DNA of 6,742 bases from Planctomycetota bacterium (GCA_021778575.1 JAJYCH010000099.1:1-6742); one strand, 5' to 3'. Counted from the stretch's first letter, positions 1 through 5,791 are shown. The notes: a model not told the origin generated them from the sequence alone. Made by a program: numbers and translations.

Positions 1-615
1 GAGATCCGTCAGTCCCACCAGGTTTTCGAGCCCGGCGTCGGTGATTTTCAGCTCGCCCAGGAACAAGGTCTGTAGCTTCGACTTCCCACGGACGCAGGAC
101 AGCCCCGCATCGGTGAACTGCGTTCCGTTCAGGTAAAGCTCTTTCAGATCGGTCAATCCGCTAATGCTTCCCGCCGACGCATCGGTGACCCGCGTGGATC
201 GCACCAGGTCGACACCCCAGAGGCGAGGCATCGACCTCAGGCAAGTCAGGCCGTCGTCGGTGATGTTCGTTCCAACGAGGTGGATCGTCCGGAGTTGGGT
301 CAAATGATTCAGGAACGAGAGTTCGGCATCACCCACCTTGCGGCGGACCCAGATCGTCCGAAGGGTCCGAAAATATTCCGGGCCGATCAGATTCCGGAGC
401 CAGAGCGGCCCTTGAGGAGGCCGCGACCTGGGTGCATAACGCCCTTGCGCGTTCATGTCCTCGTCGAAGATCACGTCGCCATTGAGCCGAAGAATCGCGG
501 CCACGGCGATCTCCTGCCGCCGAGCCCTGTTGATCGTCCAGCCCAGTAACAGACCGACGACCAGGACCAGCACCATGATCCGCCGGACCGTGAACCGAAC
601 CCGAGGGATTCGCAT
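1..615 (-). CDS. Membrane-anchored leucine-rich repeat protein, planctomycete type (3' end outside window)
   Basis: Reading the complement from the ATG at 615 gives 205 residues with no stop, so the gene is open at the left edge. The protein starts MRIPRVRFTVRRIMVLVLVV, a basic stretch followed by a single membrane segment (about residues 12-27), as in many planctomycete membrane-anchored proteins. Residues 33-52 (RRQEIAVAAILRLNGDVIFD) match the 'a..I..lgG.v.yD' spacer common in planctomycete LRR proteins. Repeats follow from about residue 98, with the core ITD(A/D)GL seen at 118-123 and 191-196 and variants VTDASA and FTDAGL at 143-148 and 168-172. The start is well fixed: an in-frame TGA lies at 628-630, with only AAG GGC CAG GCG between it and the ATG. 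AAAGGG about 7 bases upstream is a weak ribosome site. The repeats probably bind protein, but the partner is unknown. It is divergent from the secreted protein gene at 1095. Confidence 0.88.
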   Translation of the reverse strand, partial: MRIPRVRFTVRRIMVLVLVVGLLLGWTINRARRQEIAVAAILRLNGDVIFDEDMNAQGRYAPRSRPPQGPLWLRNLIGPEYFRTLRTIWVRRKVGDAELSFLNHLTQLRTIHLVGTNITDDGLTCLRSMPRLWGVDLVRSTRVTDASAGSISGLTDLKELYLNGTQFTDAGLSCVRGKSKLQTLFLGELKITDAGLENLVGLTDL

Positions 616-752
616 CGCCTGGCCCTTTCAAAAGTCACTTCACGGATTTCGCGACCGAGGTTCTACGATTGTCAGATGCTATCGTGGTTTCGTTCCCGAG
701 CACAAGGGGAGACCGCTCGCCCAGGGGGGTGAGGTGTCCCCGGAATTTCTGG

Positions 753-847
753 GGGTGGCAGAGGTTCGGTATCCCGAAACCCGGTTGGTGGCCGTCGGCA
801 ACGATCAGGGAATCGGGGTTCCGGATTACCGGAGACCCCTGCCACCC
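753..847. other. Foldable three-armed intergenic element (possible structured RNA or leader)
   Basis: GGGTGGCA (753-760) is the exact inverse complement of TGCCACCC (840-847) and would close a 95-base domain. Inside are three hairpins. TTCGG/CCGAA lies at 765-778. GTTG/CAAC with an inner CC/GG lies at 784-802. A strong one at 815-839 pairs GGGGTTCCGG with CCGGA-g-ACCCC over an ATTA loop (10 bp, one bulged G). The last hairpin abuts the closing stem and could stack on it. A further hairpin, CCCC...GGGG, sits just outside at 738-754. No known RNA family is recognised, and GC-rich DNA folds easily, so function is unproven. Transcribed leftward it would lie in the leader of the LRR gene; rightward it lies upstream of the promoter at 999. 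Confidence 0.3.
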
Positions 848-998
848 ATCGGGATCAATCGGAGCTCCCGGAAATCCAGGTATACCCGGAGCGTGAGGAT
901 CGGACCGGTTCGGTCCTGTCGGTTCCATTCTTCGTCTTTTTCCAGCTCCGGGCCGTCAGGTCCACGACCCCGAAATCCATCAAGCGGCAAAAACCCAG

Positions 999-1026
999 GG
1001 AATAACCGGCCGGTCGGCTGGTCAAA
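999..1026 (+). promoter_or_regulatory. Candidate ECF-sigma promoter (site 1) of the secreted protein gene
   Basis: GGAATA (999-1004) and GTCAAA (1021-1026) are separated by 16 bases, and the match to site 2 at 1790 continues through CCTT (to 1030). GGAAT near -35 and GTC-rich -10 boxes are typical of ECF-dependent promoters. Start-to-start spacing of the two boxes is 22 bases at both sites. Predicted transcription start is about 1032-1034, which leaves a leader of about 60 bases before the ATG at 1095. Confidence 0.55.
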
Positions 1027-1034
1027 CCTTCGCG

Positions 1035-1057
1035 AGCCACCCCGATCGGGGCTGGCT
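1035..1057 (+). other. Hairpin at the predicted 5' end of the secreted-protein mRNA
   Basis: CCCC-GATC-GGGG (1040-1051) is flanked by AGCCA (1035-1039) and TGGCT (1053-1057), giving a nine-pair stem with one bulged C and a GATC loop. It starts within a few bases of the transcript start predicted from the promoter at 999. It could protect the mRNA 5' end, or it could be a protein-binding dyad; the sequence does not decide. Confidence 0.35.
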
Positions 1058-1094
1058 TCGAGGATCACTTCTCTCCCTTCAGGAGGCTCCGCAG

Positions 1095-1739
1095 ATGTTG
1101 AAGACTTATCGAGCGCTGGCGTTGGCGGCGGTCCTGGCGATCTTGCCCTTGAGCGGGCCGGTTGCGGCACTGGTCGACGATGATGAGGTCAAGGGCGGGA
1201 TCGATGCCGACGGCTACCTCGCCCCGTGGCTTGTTCTGGCGCCGATTCCGCTCGAAGCCGGCCAGAGTGGCGCGGAAGCGGCGGCGAAGGAGCAGATCAA
1301 GGACGAAGGGGCCTTGAATCCCAAGGTTGACGATATGGCCGAGGTGGATGGCAAGAAACTGACCTGGAAAAGCGCGACGATCAACGAGGGGATTCTCGAC
1401 TTCAACGCTTTTCTGGGCACCGAGACCGAAAACAGCGTGGCCTACGCCGTGACCACGGTCATCGCCGACGACGAGCGAACCGACGTCGTCTTCAAGATCA
1501 ACAGCGACGACCAGGTCCGCGTCTACCTCAACGGTCAGCGAATTCATGACAACGACGAGGCCCGTCCGCTCGACAAGGACGAGGACGACACCGTGGAAGG
1601 CATCACCCTGAAGAAAGGGCGCAACGTTCTGGTCTTGAAGGTGGTTAACGAGTCGGGCGACTGGCAAGGAAGCGTCCGGATTCTCGACAAGGAGGGAGCT
1701 CCCTTGAAGGGAATCACGGCGACAGTCAAGCCGGAATGA
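1095..1739 (+). CDS. Secreted beta-sandwich (PA14/carbohydrate-binding-like) protein
   Basis: A 214-residue protein. Residues 1-25 form a Sec signal peptide (MLKTYRALALAAVLAILPLS, cleavage probably after PVAA). The mature part has the planctomycete 'YLAPWLVLAPIPLE' segment (41-54) and then a beta-rich domain at about 90-200. Its clearest signature is SDDQVRVYLNGQRIHDN (137-153) followed by VEGITLKKGRNVLVLKVVN (167-185) and GDWQGSVRI (188-196). This 'DD.v.VyLNG..i......LkkG.N.l.lKv.n..G.W' pattern occurs in galactose-binding-like or PA14-like modules attached to many planctomycete exported proteins. Here the module stands almost alone, with no catalytic domain. The mature protein is acidic (LVDDDE, DKDEDDTVE). 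The ribosome site is strong: AGGAGG at 1081-1086, eight bases before the ATG. Ligand and role are unknown. It shares a promoter motif with the next gene, an ECF sigma factor, so it may be a target of that sigma. Confidence 0.85.
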   Translation: MLKTYRALALAAVLAILPLSGPVAALVDDDEVKGGIDADGYLAPWLVLAPIPLEAGQSGAEAAAKEQIKDEGALNPKVDDMAEVDGKKLTWKSATINEGILDFNAFLGTETENSVAYAVTTVIADDERTDVVFKINSDDQVRVYLNGQRIHDNDEARPLDKDEDDTVEGITLKKGRNVLVLKVVNESGDWQGSVRILDKEGAPLKGITATVKPE

Positions 1740-1747
1740 GCGATGAT

Positions 1748-1780
1748 GGTCGATGAGCCATCGGTCATGGTTCATCGACC
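1748..1780 (+). terminator. Strong hairpin after the secreted-protein gene, probable terminator
   Basis: The arms 1748-1761 (GGTCGATGAGCCAT) and 1767-1780 (ATGGTTCATCGACC) pair over 14 bp with one G-U in RNA, around the five-base loop CGGTC. It begins eight bases after the TGA at 1737-1739. There is no T-run after it, so it would be a non-canonical terminator or an mRNA 3'-end stabiliser. The near-perfect symmetry could also act in the other orientation. It lies directly upstream of the sigma-gene promoter candidate at 1790, as expected for a transcription-unit boundary. Confidence 0.55.
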
Positions 1781-1789
1781 CTACCGAAC

Positions 1790-1821
1790 GGAATATTTCC
1801 AGCCAGGGCGAGTCAAACCTT
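1790..1821 (+). promoter_or_regulatory. Candidate ECF-sigma promoter (site 2), autoregulatory, for the sigma operon
   Basis: GGAATA (1790-1795), 16 bases, then GTCAAACCTT (1812-1821) repeats the bipartite motif at 999-1030 with exactly the same spacing, while most of the spacer differs. GGAAT/GTCAAA fits the -35/-10 style of ECF sigma factors, which commonly transcribe their own operon. The predicted transcript start is about 1823-1826, at or within two bases of the ATG at 1825. Confidence 0.6.
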
Positions 1822-1824
1822 GTG

Positions 1825-2430
1825 ATGGCTCCAGAAACCGAGACCGAGACGGAGCGAAACGCGTCGGATTCCGGGCCACTCCCGGAGCGCGAGGTCCGCT
1901 GCGCCCAGCTCGTCGATTCGTGCCTGAAGGGCTCGACCGCGGACTTCGCCGAGCTGTTCGAGCTGACCGAGCCGGTGGTCCGCCGCCTGGTCGGTCGCTT
2001 GACCGGCGACCGCGACGCGATCGACGACCTGGTTCAGGAGACGTATCTCCGAGCCTGGCGCGGTCTGGGACAGTTTCGCGGGACGAGCCGGTTCTCGACC
2101 TGGCTGTTCCGGATCGCCGTGAACGTGACCCAGACGTGGCGGAAGCGGCGGCGTCCCGCCCTTACGCTGCTGGAAGCGGATGACCGGGCGTATGGACGGA
2201 ATGCGGACGTTGGCGACCAGGCTCTGCTCGACGTTTATGCTCGGGCGCTCGATCGGCTCCCGCCGGAACTCCGGGCGACATTCGTGCTTCACGAGACCGA
2301 GGGCCTGAGCTATCGCGCCGTGGCCGAAACCTTGCAATGCCCGATCGGGACCGTGATGAGCCGCCTGCACCGCGCCAGGTCGCGACTTCTCGAAGAGATT
2401 GGCGAGCAGTTGGAGGAACTCCGACCATGA
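1825..2430 (+). CDS. ECF-family RNA polymerase sigma factor (sigma-70 family)
   Basis: 201 residues from the ATG at 1825. Region 2 spans about 27-110, with GDRDAIDDLVQETYLRAWRG (61-80) as the core-binding helix and FRGTSRFSTWLFRIAVN (84-100) as regions 2.3/2.4, which melt and read the -10 box. Region 4 spans about 138-190: LDRLPPELRATFVLHETEGL, then the helix-turn-helix SYRAVAETLQCPIGTVMSRLHRARSRL that reads the -35 box. There is no region 1.1 or 3, and no extra C-terminal domain, as expected for an ECF protein. A longer in-frame start at 1753 exists, but it lies inside the hairpin at 1748-1780 and upstream of the promoter candidate at 1790, so I prefer 1825. The only ribosome-site-like sequence, AGGGCGAG at 1805-1812, is poor and would be outside the predicted transcript. 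A GTG at 1822 is a third option. The gene overlaps the anti-sigma candidate by four bases. Confidence 0.93.
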   Translation: MAPETETETERNASDSGPLPEREVRCAQLVDSCLKGSTADFAELFELTEPVVRRLVGRLTGDRDAIDDLVQETYLRAWRGLGQFRGTSRFSTWLFRIAVNVTQTWRKRRRPALTLLEADDRAYGRNADVGDQALLDVYARALDRLPPELRATFVLHETEGLSYRAVAETLQCPIGTVMSRLHRARSRLLEEIGEQLEELRP

Positions 2431-3053
2431 CCGACGACCGCCGACTGGAAATCGAACGCGGCTTCGATGGCGAACTCGACGAACCCGAGCCCGCGTCGCC
2501 CATCGACGATCCGGAAGCCCGTCGCCATCTCGACCGGCTGGCCCGCCTGCGCGAACTGGCGCTGCGTCATGATCCCGGGTCGCTGGTTCCTCGTCGATCG
2601 TTCGAGCTGCCCCGGCGAAGTCCCCGACGGATTCTGAGCTGGCTGGCTGTCGCCGCGACGGCGGCGGTCGTCACGCTGGCGTTCCTGCCCGAATTTCGCT
2701 CCGGGAAACCACCCCGGGTCGTGCTCACCGAGCCCACGACGAAACCCTCGGCTCGACCACTGGAACCGACCGTCGGGCGACCTCCGCTGGAGGTCGAACT
2801 TTACGGCTGGGCGAATACGCCGTCGAAGCCCTCCGGTCAGGTTGCGAAGCTGGTGCTCAGCCCCGGTCCGTCGTCGAAAAAACGGTCGGCCGCGAATGAG
2901 ATCCTCGCGCTCGAGCTGGCCAATGCGTCGCGGCGGGATCGGAGCGGCGTGCAGCGGTTCGCGGTCGCCAAGGGGTCAAAGCCCGCGCCCGGACCCGGAC
3001 CGAAGCCGGGACCGCCGGGATCGCGAGCGAAATCGAGCCTGCCGGACGTTTGA
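2427..3053 (+). CDS. Putative single-pass membrane anti-sigma factor without a zinc motif
   Basis: 208 residues. The start is set by the ATGA overlap with the sigma stop (2427-2430) and by GGAGGAA at 2412-2418, eight bases upstream, which implies translational coupling. Residues 1-66 are cytoplasmic and charged, with a DGELDEPE segment (14-21) and a helix DPEARRHLDRLARLRELALR (28-47), resembling the N-terminal helices of anti-sigma factors. One membrane segment (about 69-88, ILSWLAVAATAAVVTLAFL) follows a basic RRSPRR stop. The outer part (90-208) contains LEVELYGWAN (121-130) and ends in a proline/glycine/lysine-rich tail (about 184-200). There is no cysteine in the protein, so the HxxxCxxC zinc site of classical ZAS anti-sigma factors is absent. 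The anti-sigma role is inferred from position, topology and the N-terminal pattern; no specific family is recognised. A frame extension back to 2337 lies wholly inside the sigma gene and is rejected. Confidence 0.72.
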   Translation: MTDDRRLEIERGFDGELDEPEPASPIDDPEARRHLDRLARLRELALRHDPGSLVPRRSFELPRRSPRRILSWLAVAATAAVVTLAFLPEFRSGKPPRVVLTEPTTKPSARPLEPTVGRPPLEVELYGWANTPSKPSGQVAKLVLSPGPSSKKRSAANEILALELANASRRDRSGVQRFAVAKGSKPAPGPGPKPGPPGSRAKSSLPDV

Positions 3054-3120
3054 CGCCTCCCGAGCGCGTATGTGATTCCTCACCGTTCCACGGATTCCTC
3101 TTGTCGGAGGCGAAAAGACG

Positions 3121-4359
3121 ATGTTCTGGTCTTCGATCCTGGCCCTGCTCTTGCTTGCTCCCGGCATGGACCGTCCCCCGACCGAAGATCCCCTGGCCGA
3201 GGCCAAGACCTTGCGCGATCAGGAGGAATGGGCCGAGGCCGGCGCAAAATTTCGCGAGACACTGGAGAAAGATCCCGGTAACCCGGTCGCGCCCGAAGCG
3301 CGGTTCTGGGCCGGCTTCTGTCTCGAAAAACTGGGTGAGCACAATGAGGCCGCGGCGCTCCTTGAGCCGTTCGGAACGACTCTGGCCGACGATACCTGGG
3401 CCGACGACGCGCTCCTGCAACTCGGCCTCGCCTACCTGGGCGACAACGATGAAGCCCGGGCTCTCGCGGTCTGGACTCGCCAGCTCGACAAATATCCCGA
3501 CTCGGTCTGGCGGTTGGAAGTGATGCTCAAGCTGGTTGATCTGCAATTTTATCATCTCGAAGACTTTTCCGCCTGCCTGGCTGCCTCCGAGCGAGCGGTG
3601 AACGCATTTCCCGATCGCGAAAGCACGACCGAAGCCCGCTACGCTGGTGCTTACGCGTTGAATGTTCTTCGTCGGTTCGCCGAATCCGAAGCCTGGTCCG
3701 ACAAGAATTTTAACCCCGAAAGTCCGCTCGAAGAAGCCTGGCGACGAGTTCTCGGAGCCCAGCGCGACCTGCTCCGAGGCAAGGTGGAACTCGCCCTCGA
3801 ATCGATCGCCGGGCTTGATGGCGACTTCCCCGACCTGGATCAAGAGAACCGGCAGGATCTCAAGCTCCGAACCACTCATATGTTGCGGTACAATGGCCGG
3901 GCCGATCGGGCCCGCCAGCTTCTCCTCGACGAACTGGCTCACTCGACGGGCCGTCCCGAGGATGAAGTCGTCTCGCTTCTCGACGAGCTGGCGGAGATCA
4001 TCGGCGACGACCGACCGGCCGACTTTTCGAGTGCGCTGGCCCGGCTGGTCGAAGAACCGACTACTCCACTGATCGTCCGGGTCGCCGCTCGCGAGCGCCG
4101 GGCGGAACTGATGATCGAGCGGGACGAGGTCGATCCGGCCCTGGCGTTCCTCCGTCTGGCGGTCGAGAGCGACTCGGTGGAGTACGCCCGGGTCCGAGCC
4201 GCGCTCACTCTGGCCGAGATCCTTGACGAGAACCGCCAGGACCGGGCCGGCGCGGCGAAGTTGCTCGCGGATCTGTTGCCCGGAATCGGTCGGCGCGACC
4301 TCGCCCATCAGGTCCGCAAGGCCGCCGAAAAGTATCAGCCCGACGAACCAAAGGGATGA
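3121..4359 (+). CDS. Exported tetratricopeptide-repeat protein
   Basis: 412 residues. A short hydrophobic N terminus (MFWSSILALLLLAPG) acts as a signal peptide or anchor, although it lacks the usual early basic residue. TPR-like helix pairs follow: about 24-55 (AEAKTLRDQEEWAEAGAKFRE), 58-90 (PEARFWAGFCLEKLGEHNEA), 94-126 (ADDALLQLGLAYLGDNDEA) and 130-165. Degenerate helical repeats continue to the C terminus, including LRTTHMLRYNGRADRARQLL and ARVRAALTLAEILDENRQDR. These form a solenoid that binds other proteins, probably in the periplasm or at the membrane; no enzyme domain is visible. GGAGG at 3106-3110 is ten bases before the ATG. It follows the anti-sigma gene by 67 bases in the same direction with no strong hairpin between, so it is probably the third gene of the sigma operon. 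A sensing or scaffolding role with the anti-sigma is possible but unproven. Confidence 0.85.
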   Translation: MFWSSILALLLLAPGMDRPPTEDPLAEAKTLRDQEEWAEAGAKFRETLEKDPGNPVAPEARFWAGFCLEKLGEHNEAAALLEPFGTTLADDTWADDALLQLGLAYLGDNDEARALAVWTRQLDKYPDSVWRLEVMLKLVDLQFYHLEDFSACLAASERAVNAFPDRESTTEARYAGAYALNVLRRFAESEAWSDKNFNPESPLEEAWRRVLGAQRDLLRGKVELALESIAGLDGDFPDLDQENRQDLKLRTTHMLRYNGRADRARQLLLDELAHSTGRPEDEVVSLLDELAEIIGDDRPADFSSALARLVEEPTTPLIVRVAARERRAELMIERDEVDPALAFLRLAVESDSVEYARVRAALTLAEILDENRQDRAGAAKLLADLLPGIGRRDLAHQVRKAAEKYQPDEPKG

Positions 4360-4653
4360 GCCGAATGCTCGCGCGATCGCGCGTCGAATTCCCCGCGGAC
4401 TCGTTCGCGAGCCGGTCGGTTTCGATGATCCCGACCGTTTCGCGATTCGAGACGAGGGGTGGCTTGTGCCACGACGACCCTCCTCCTAAGATCAAAGCCA
4501 TTGCGGGCTTTGACGAGTGAACTCGCGCTCCGGAGGACCGGCCATCCTCAAATCACAAGCGACATGCGCCGGTGTCGAGGCCAGCTCGGGAGATCCTTTT
4601 CTTTGGCGGATCAACCAACCCCACGAGCTTCGATCCCAGCGTCGATCAACCTG
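4360..4653. other. Hairpin-rich intergenic region
   Basis: No gene is supported in these 294 bases. In order it contains the 14-base palindrome CGCGCGATCGCGCG (4370-4383), a long hairpin at 4405-4445, GAGGGGTGGC-TTGT-GCCAC-gacga-CCCTC (4454-4482, stem with a five-base bulge), and TCAAAGCC-ATTGCG-GGCTTTGA (4492-4513, eight perfect pairs). Weaker stems GAGGA/TCCTC (4533-4549) and CGACA/TGTCG further on complete the series. Four consecutive foldable elements in under 150 bases suggest tandem termination or a structured RNA. A promoter for the acetamidase-family gene should lie here, but I cannot identify one. Confidence 0.55.
4405..4445 (+). terminator. Long imperfect hairpin, possible terminator of the sigma/anti-sigma/TPR operon
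   Basis: The 15-base arms 4405-4419 (TCGCGAGCCGGTCGG) and 4431-4445 (CCGACCGTTTCGCGA) pair with one G-U and one mismatch around an 11-base loop. It starts 46 bases after the TPR stop. There is no following T-run, so the terminator label is tentative. Confidence 0.4.
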
Positions 4654-5718
4654 ATGGACAAGACTTTCATGATTTACCGAGTTGTGGCCGTGGTGATCCT
4701 GGCAGTGACTTGCAGCGAGTCGTTCGTTCTCGGTCAAAAACCGGACGAAGTGCCATCGGCGCCAACGACGCATGAGTTGAAAGCTGGTCCCAAGACGGTG
4801 GCCTGGGGCCATTACGATGCGAAGACTCCGCCGGTCCTCCGGATCAAGTCGGGCGACACGGTCGAGTTCCAGACCCTGATCACCAGTAGCCCAACCCGAC
4901 TCGAAGGAGCGGGAGTCGCCCCGGACCAGGTGGAGCAATCACTTCGAGATATTCATAAAGAAGTGACCAATAAAGGGCCGGGCGGCCATATCCTGAACGG
5001 GCCGATCTTCGTGGCCGGGGCCGAACCCGGCGACGTTCTGGAGGTTCGGATTCGCTCGATCAAGCTGGCAATTCCTTATGCTTACAATGCCTTTGGCCGG
5101 ACCAGTGGGGCCATTCCCGAAGATTTTCCCTATTCGAAGATGAAGATCATTCCGCTCGACCGTGAGCAAATGATCGCGAGGTTTGCCGAGGGGATCGAGG
5201 TTCCGCTCCGGCCGTTTTTCGGGAGCATGGGGGTTGCCCCTCCCGAGGCGTCGGGACGGGTCAGCAGTGCCCCGCCGGGCATCCACGCGGGGAACCTCGA
5301 CAACAAGGAACTTGTCGCCGGGACCACTCTGTTCATCCCCGTGCATATCGTCGGAGCCCTCTTCGAGGTTGGCGATGGTCACGCCGGCCAGGGGGATGGC
5401 GAGGTCGATATCACGGCGCTGGAGACCTCGCTGATCGGCTCGCTCGAATTCGTTGTCCGGAAGGACATCCATCTGAAATGGCCCAGGGCCGAGACCCCGA
5501 CTCACTTCATCGCCATGGGGATTGATAAAGATCTGGCCGAAGCCATGAAGATCGCCGTTCGCGAGTCGGTCGACCTGCTCGTGACCGAGAAAAAACTCAG
5601 TCGTGACGATGCCTACATGCTCTCCAGTATCGCGGTCGACTTCCACATAACCCAGGTGGTTGACGGAACCAAGGGGGTTCACGCCATGATCCCGAAATCG
5701 ATCTTCACGAAGAAGTGA
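4654..5718 (+). CDS. Exported acetamidase/formamidase family protein
   Basis: 354 residues from the ATG at 4654. A second ATG at 4669 gives 349, and neither has a good ribosome site. An N-terminal hydrophobic stretch (MIYRVVAVVILAVTCSESFVLG, about 6-27) is a probable Sec signal peptide, so the enzyme should act outside the cytoplasm. The body matches the FmdA/AmdA family, which hydrolyses formamide or short amides to the acid and ammonia: TVAWGHYDAKTPPVLRIKSG (48-67), GGHILNGPIFVAGAEPGDVL (110-129), PFFGSMGVAP (187-196), GIHAGNLD (209-216) and the signature GDGHAGQGDGE (240-250) followed by VDITALET. The C-terminal part ends in AVDFHITQVVDGTKGVHAMI, also typical. The length is normal for the family plus a signal peptide. 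A longer frame to 4459 adds 65 Arg/Thr/Pro-rich residues across the hairpin region and would bury the signal peptide, so it is rejected. The actual substrate is unknown, and no amide-transport or nitrogen-regulation gene is adjacent. Confidence 0.88.
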   Translation: MDKTFMIYRVVAVVILAVTCSESFVLGQKPDEVPSAPTTHELKAGPKTVAWGHYDAKTPPVLRIKSGDTVEFQTLITSSPTRLEGAGVAPDQVEQSLRDIHKEVTNKGPGGHILNGPIFVAGAEPGDVLEVRIRSIKLAIPYAYNAFGRTSGAIPEDFPYSKMKIIPLDREQMIARFAEGIEVPLRPFFGSMGVAPPEASGRVSSAPPGIHAGNLDNKELVAGTTLFIPVHIVGALFEVGDGHAGQGDGEVDITALETSLIGSLEFVVRKDIHLKWPRAETPTHFIAMGIDKDLAEAMKIAVRESVDLLVTEKKLSRDDAYMLSSIAVDFHITQVVDGTKGVHAMIPKSIFTKK

Positions 5719-5734
5719 AGACGTCTCTCCCTGA

Positions 5735-5753
5735 GCCCGAATCGCCGTCGGGC
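5735..5753 (+). terminator. Hairpin after the acetamidase-family gene
   Basis: GCCCGA (5735-5740) and TCGGGC (5748-5753) form six perfect pairs around a seven-base loop, 17 bases after the stop codon. No T-run follows. It may work together with the hairpin at 5800. Confidence 0.3.
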
Positions 5754-5791
5754 AAGATTCCACTGTTCTCGGGCGAAATGCACGAAGACCC

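Larger units (their letters stand above)
616..1094. other. Divergent intergenic region, 479 bp
   Basis: No convincing gene is seen. The region separates the divergent LRR gene and secreted-protein gene, so both promoters should lie here. It contains a foldable element at 753-847, a short hairpin GGACCG-GTT-CGGTCC at 902-916, the palindrome ACCGGCCGGT at 1005-1014, an ECF-type promoter candidate at 999-1026, and a hairpin at 1035-1057. Open frames crossing it have low-complexity Arg/Pro/Ser/Gly translations and overlap the flanking genes, so I treat them as chance frames. Confidence 0.75.

Noticed and set aside
669..696. Minus-strand GGAAC-N17-TGACAA upstream of the LRR gene
   Set aside because: It could be a promoter, but the -10 part does not match the GTCAAA pattern, and short boxes like this are expected by chance.
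455..1183. A 242-codon open frame on the plus strand across the divergent intergenic region
   Set aside because: It overlaps the LRR gene on the other strand and the secreted-protein gene in another frame. Its translation is Arg/Ser/Pro/Gly-rich without any domain, typical of chance frames in GC-rich DNA.
1065..1775. A 236-codon open frame on the minus strand
   Set aside because: It mirrors the secreted-protein gene, whose signal peptide, strong ribosome site and domain signature are on the plus strand.
1753..1824. Longer N terminus of the ECF sigma factor
   Set aside because: The start lies within a terminator-like hairpin and upstream of the promoter candidate, and the extra 24 residues carry no sigma-factor pattern. 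Kept only as an alternative.
3049..3079. Minus-strand GGAAT and GTCAAA boxes resembling the ECF motif
   Set aside because: The gap between GGAAT and GTCAAA is 20 bases, against 17 at the two plus-strand sites, and it would point antisense into the anti-sigma gene.
2857..4308. A 483-codon open frame on the minus strand opposite the anti-sigma and TPR genes
   Set aside because: It is the antisense shadow of the TPR gene. The plus-strand protein has a signal segment, ribosome site and TPR pattern, while the minus one shows no domain.
4370..4383. GCGATCGC inside a larger palindrome, as in the cyanobacterial HIP1 repeat
   Set aside because: A single occurrence and no other cyanobacterial signal; only noted as part of the hairpin run.
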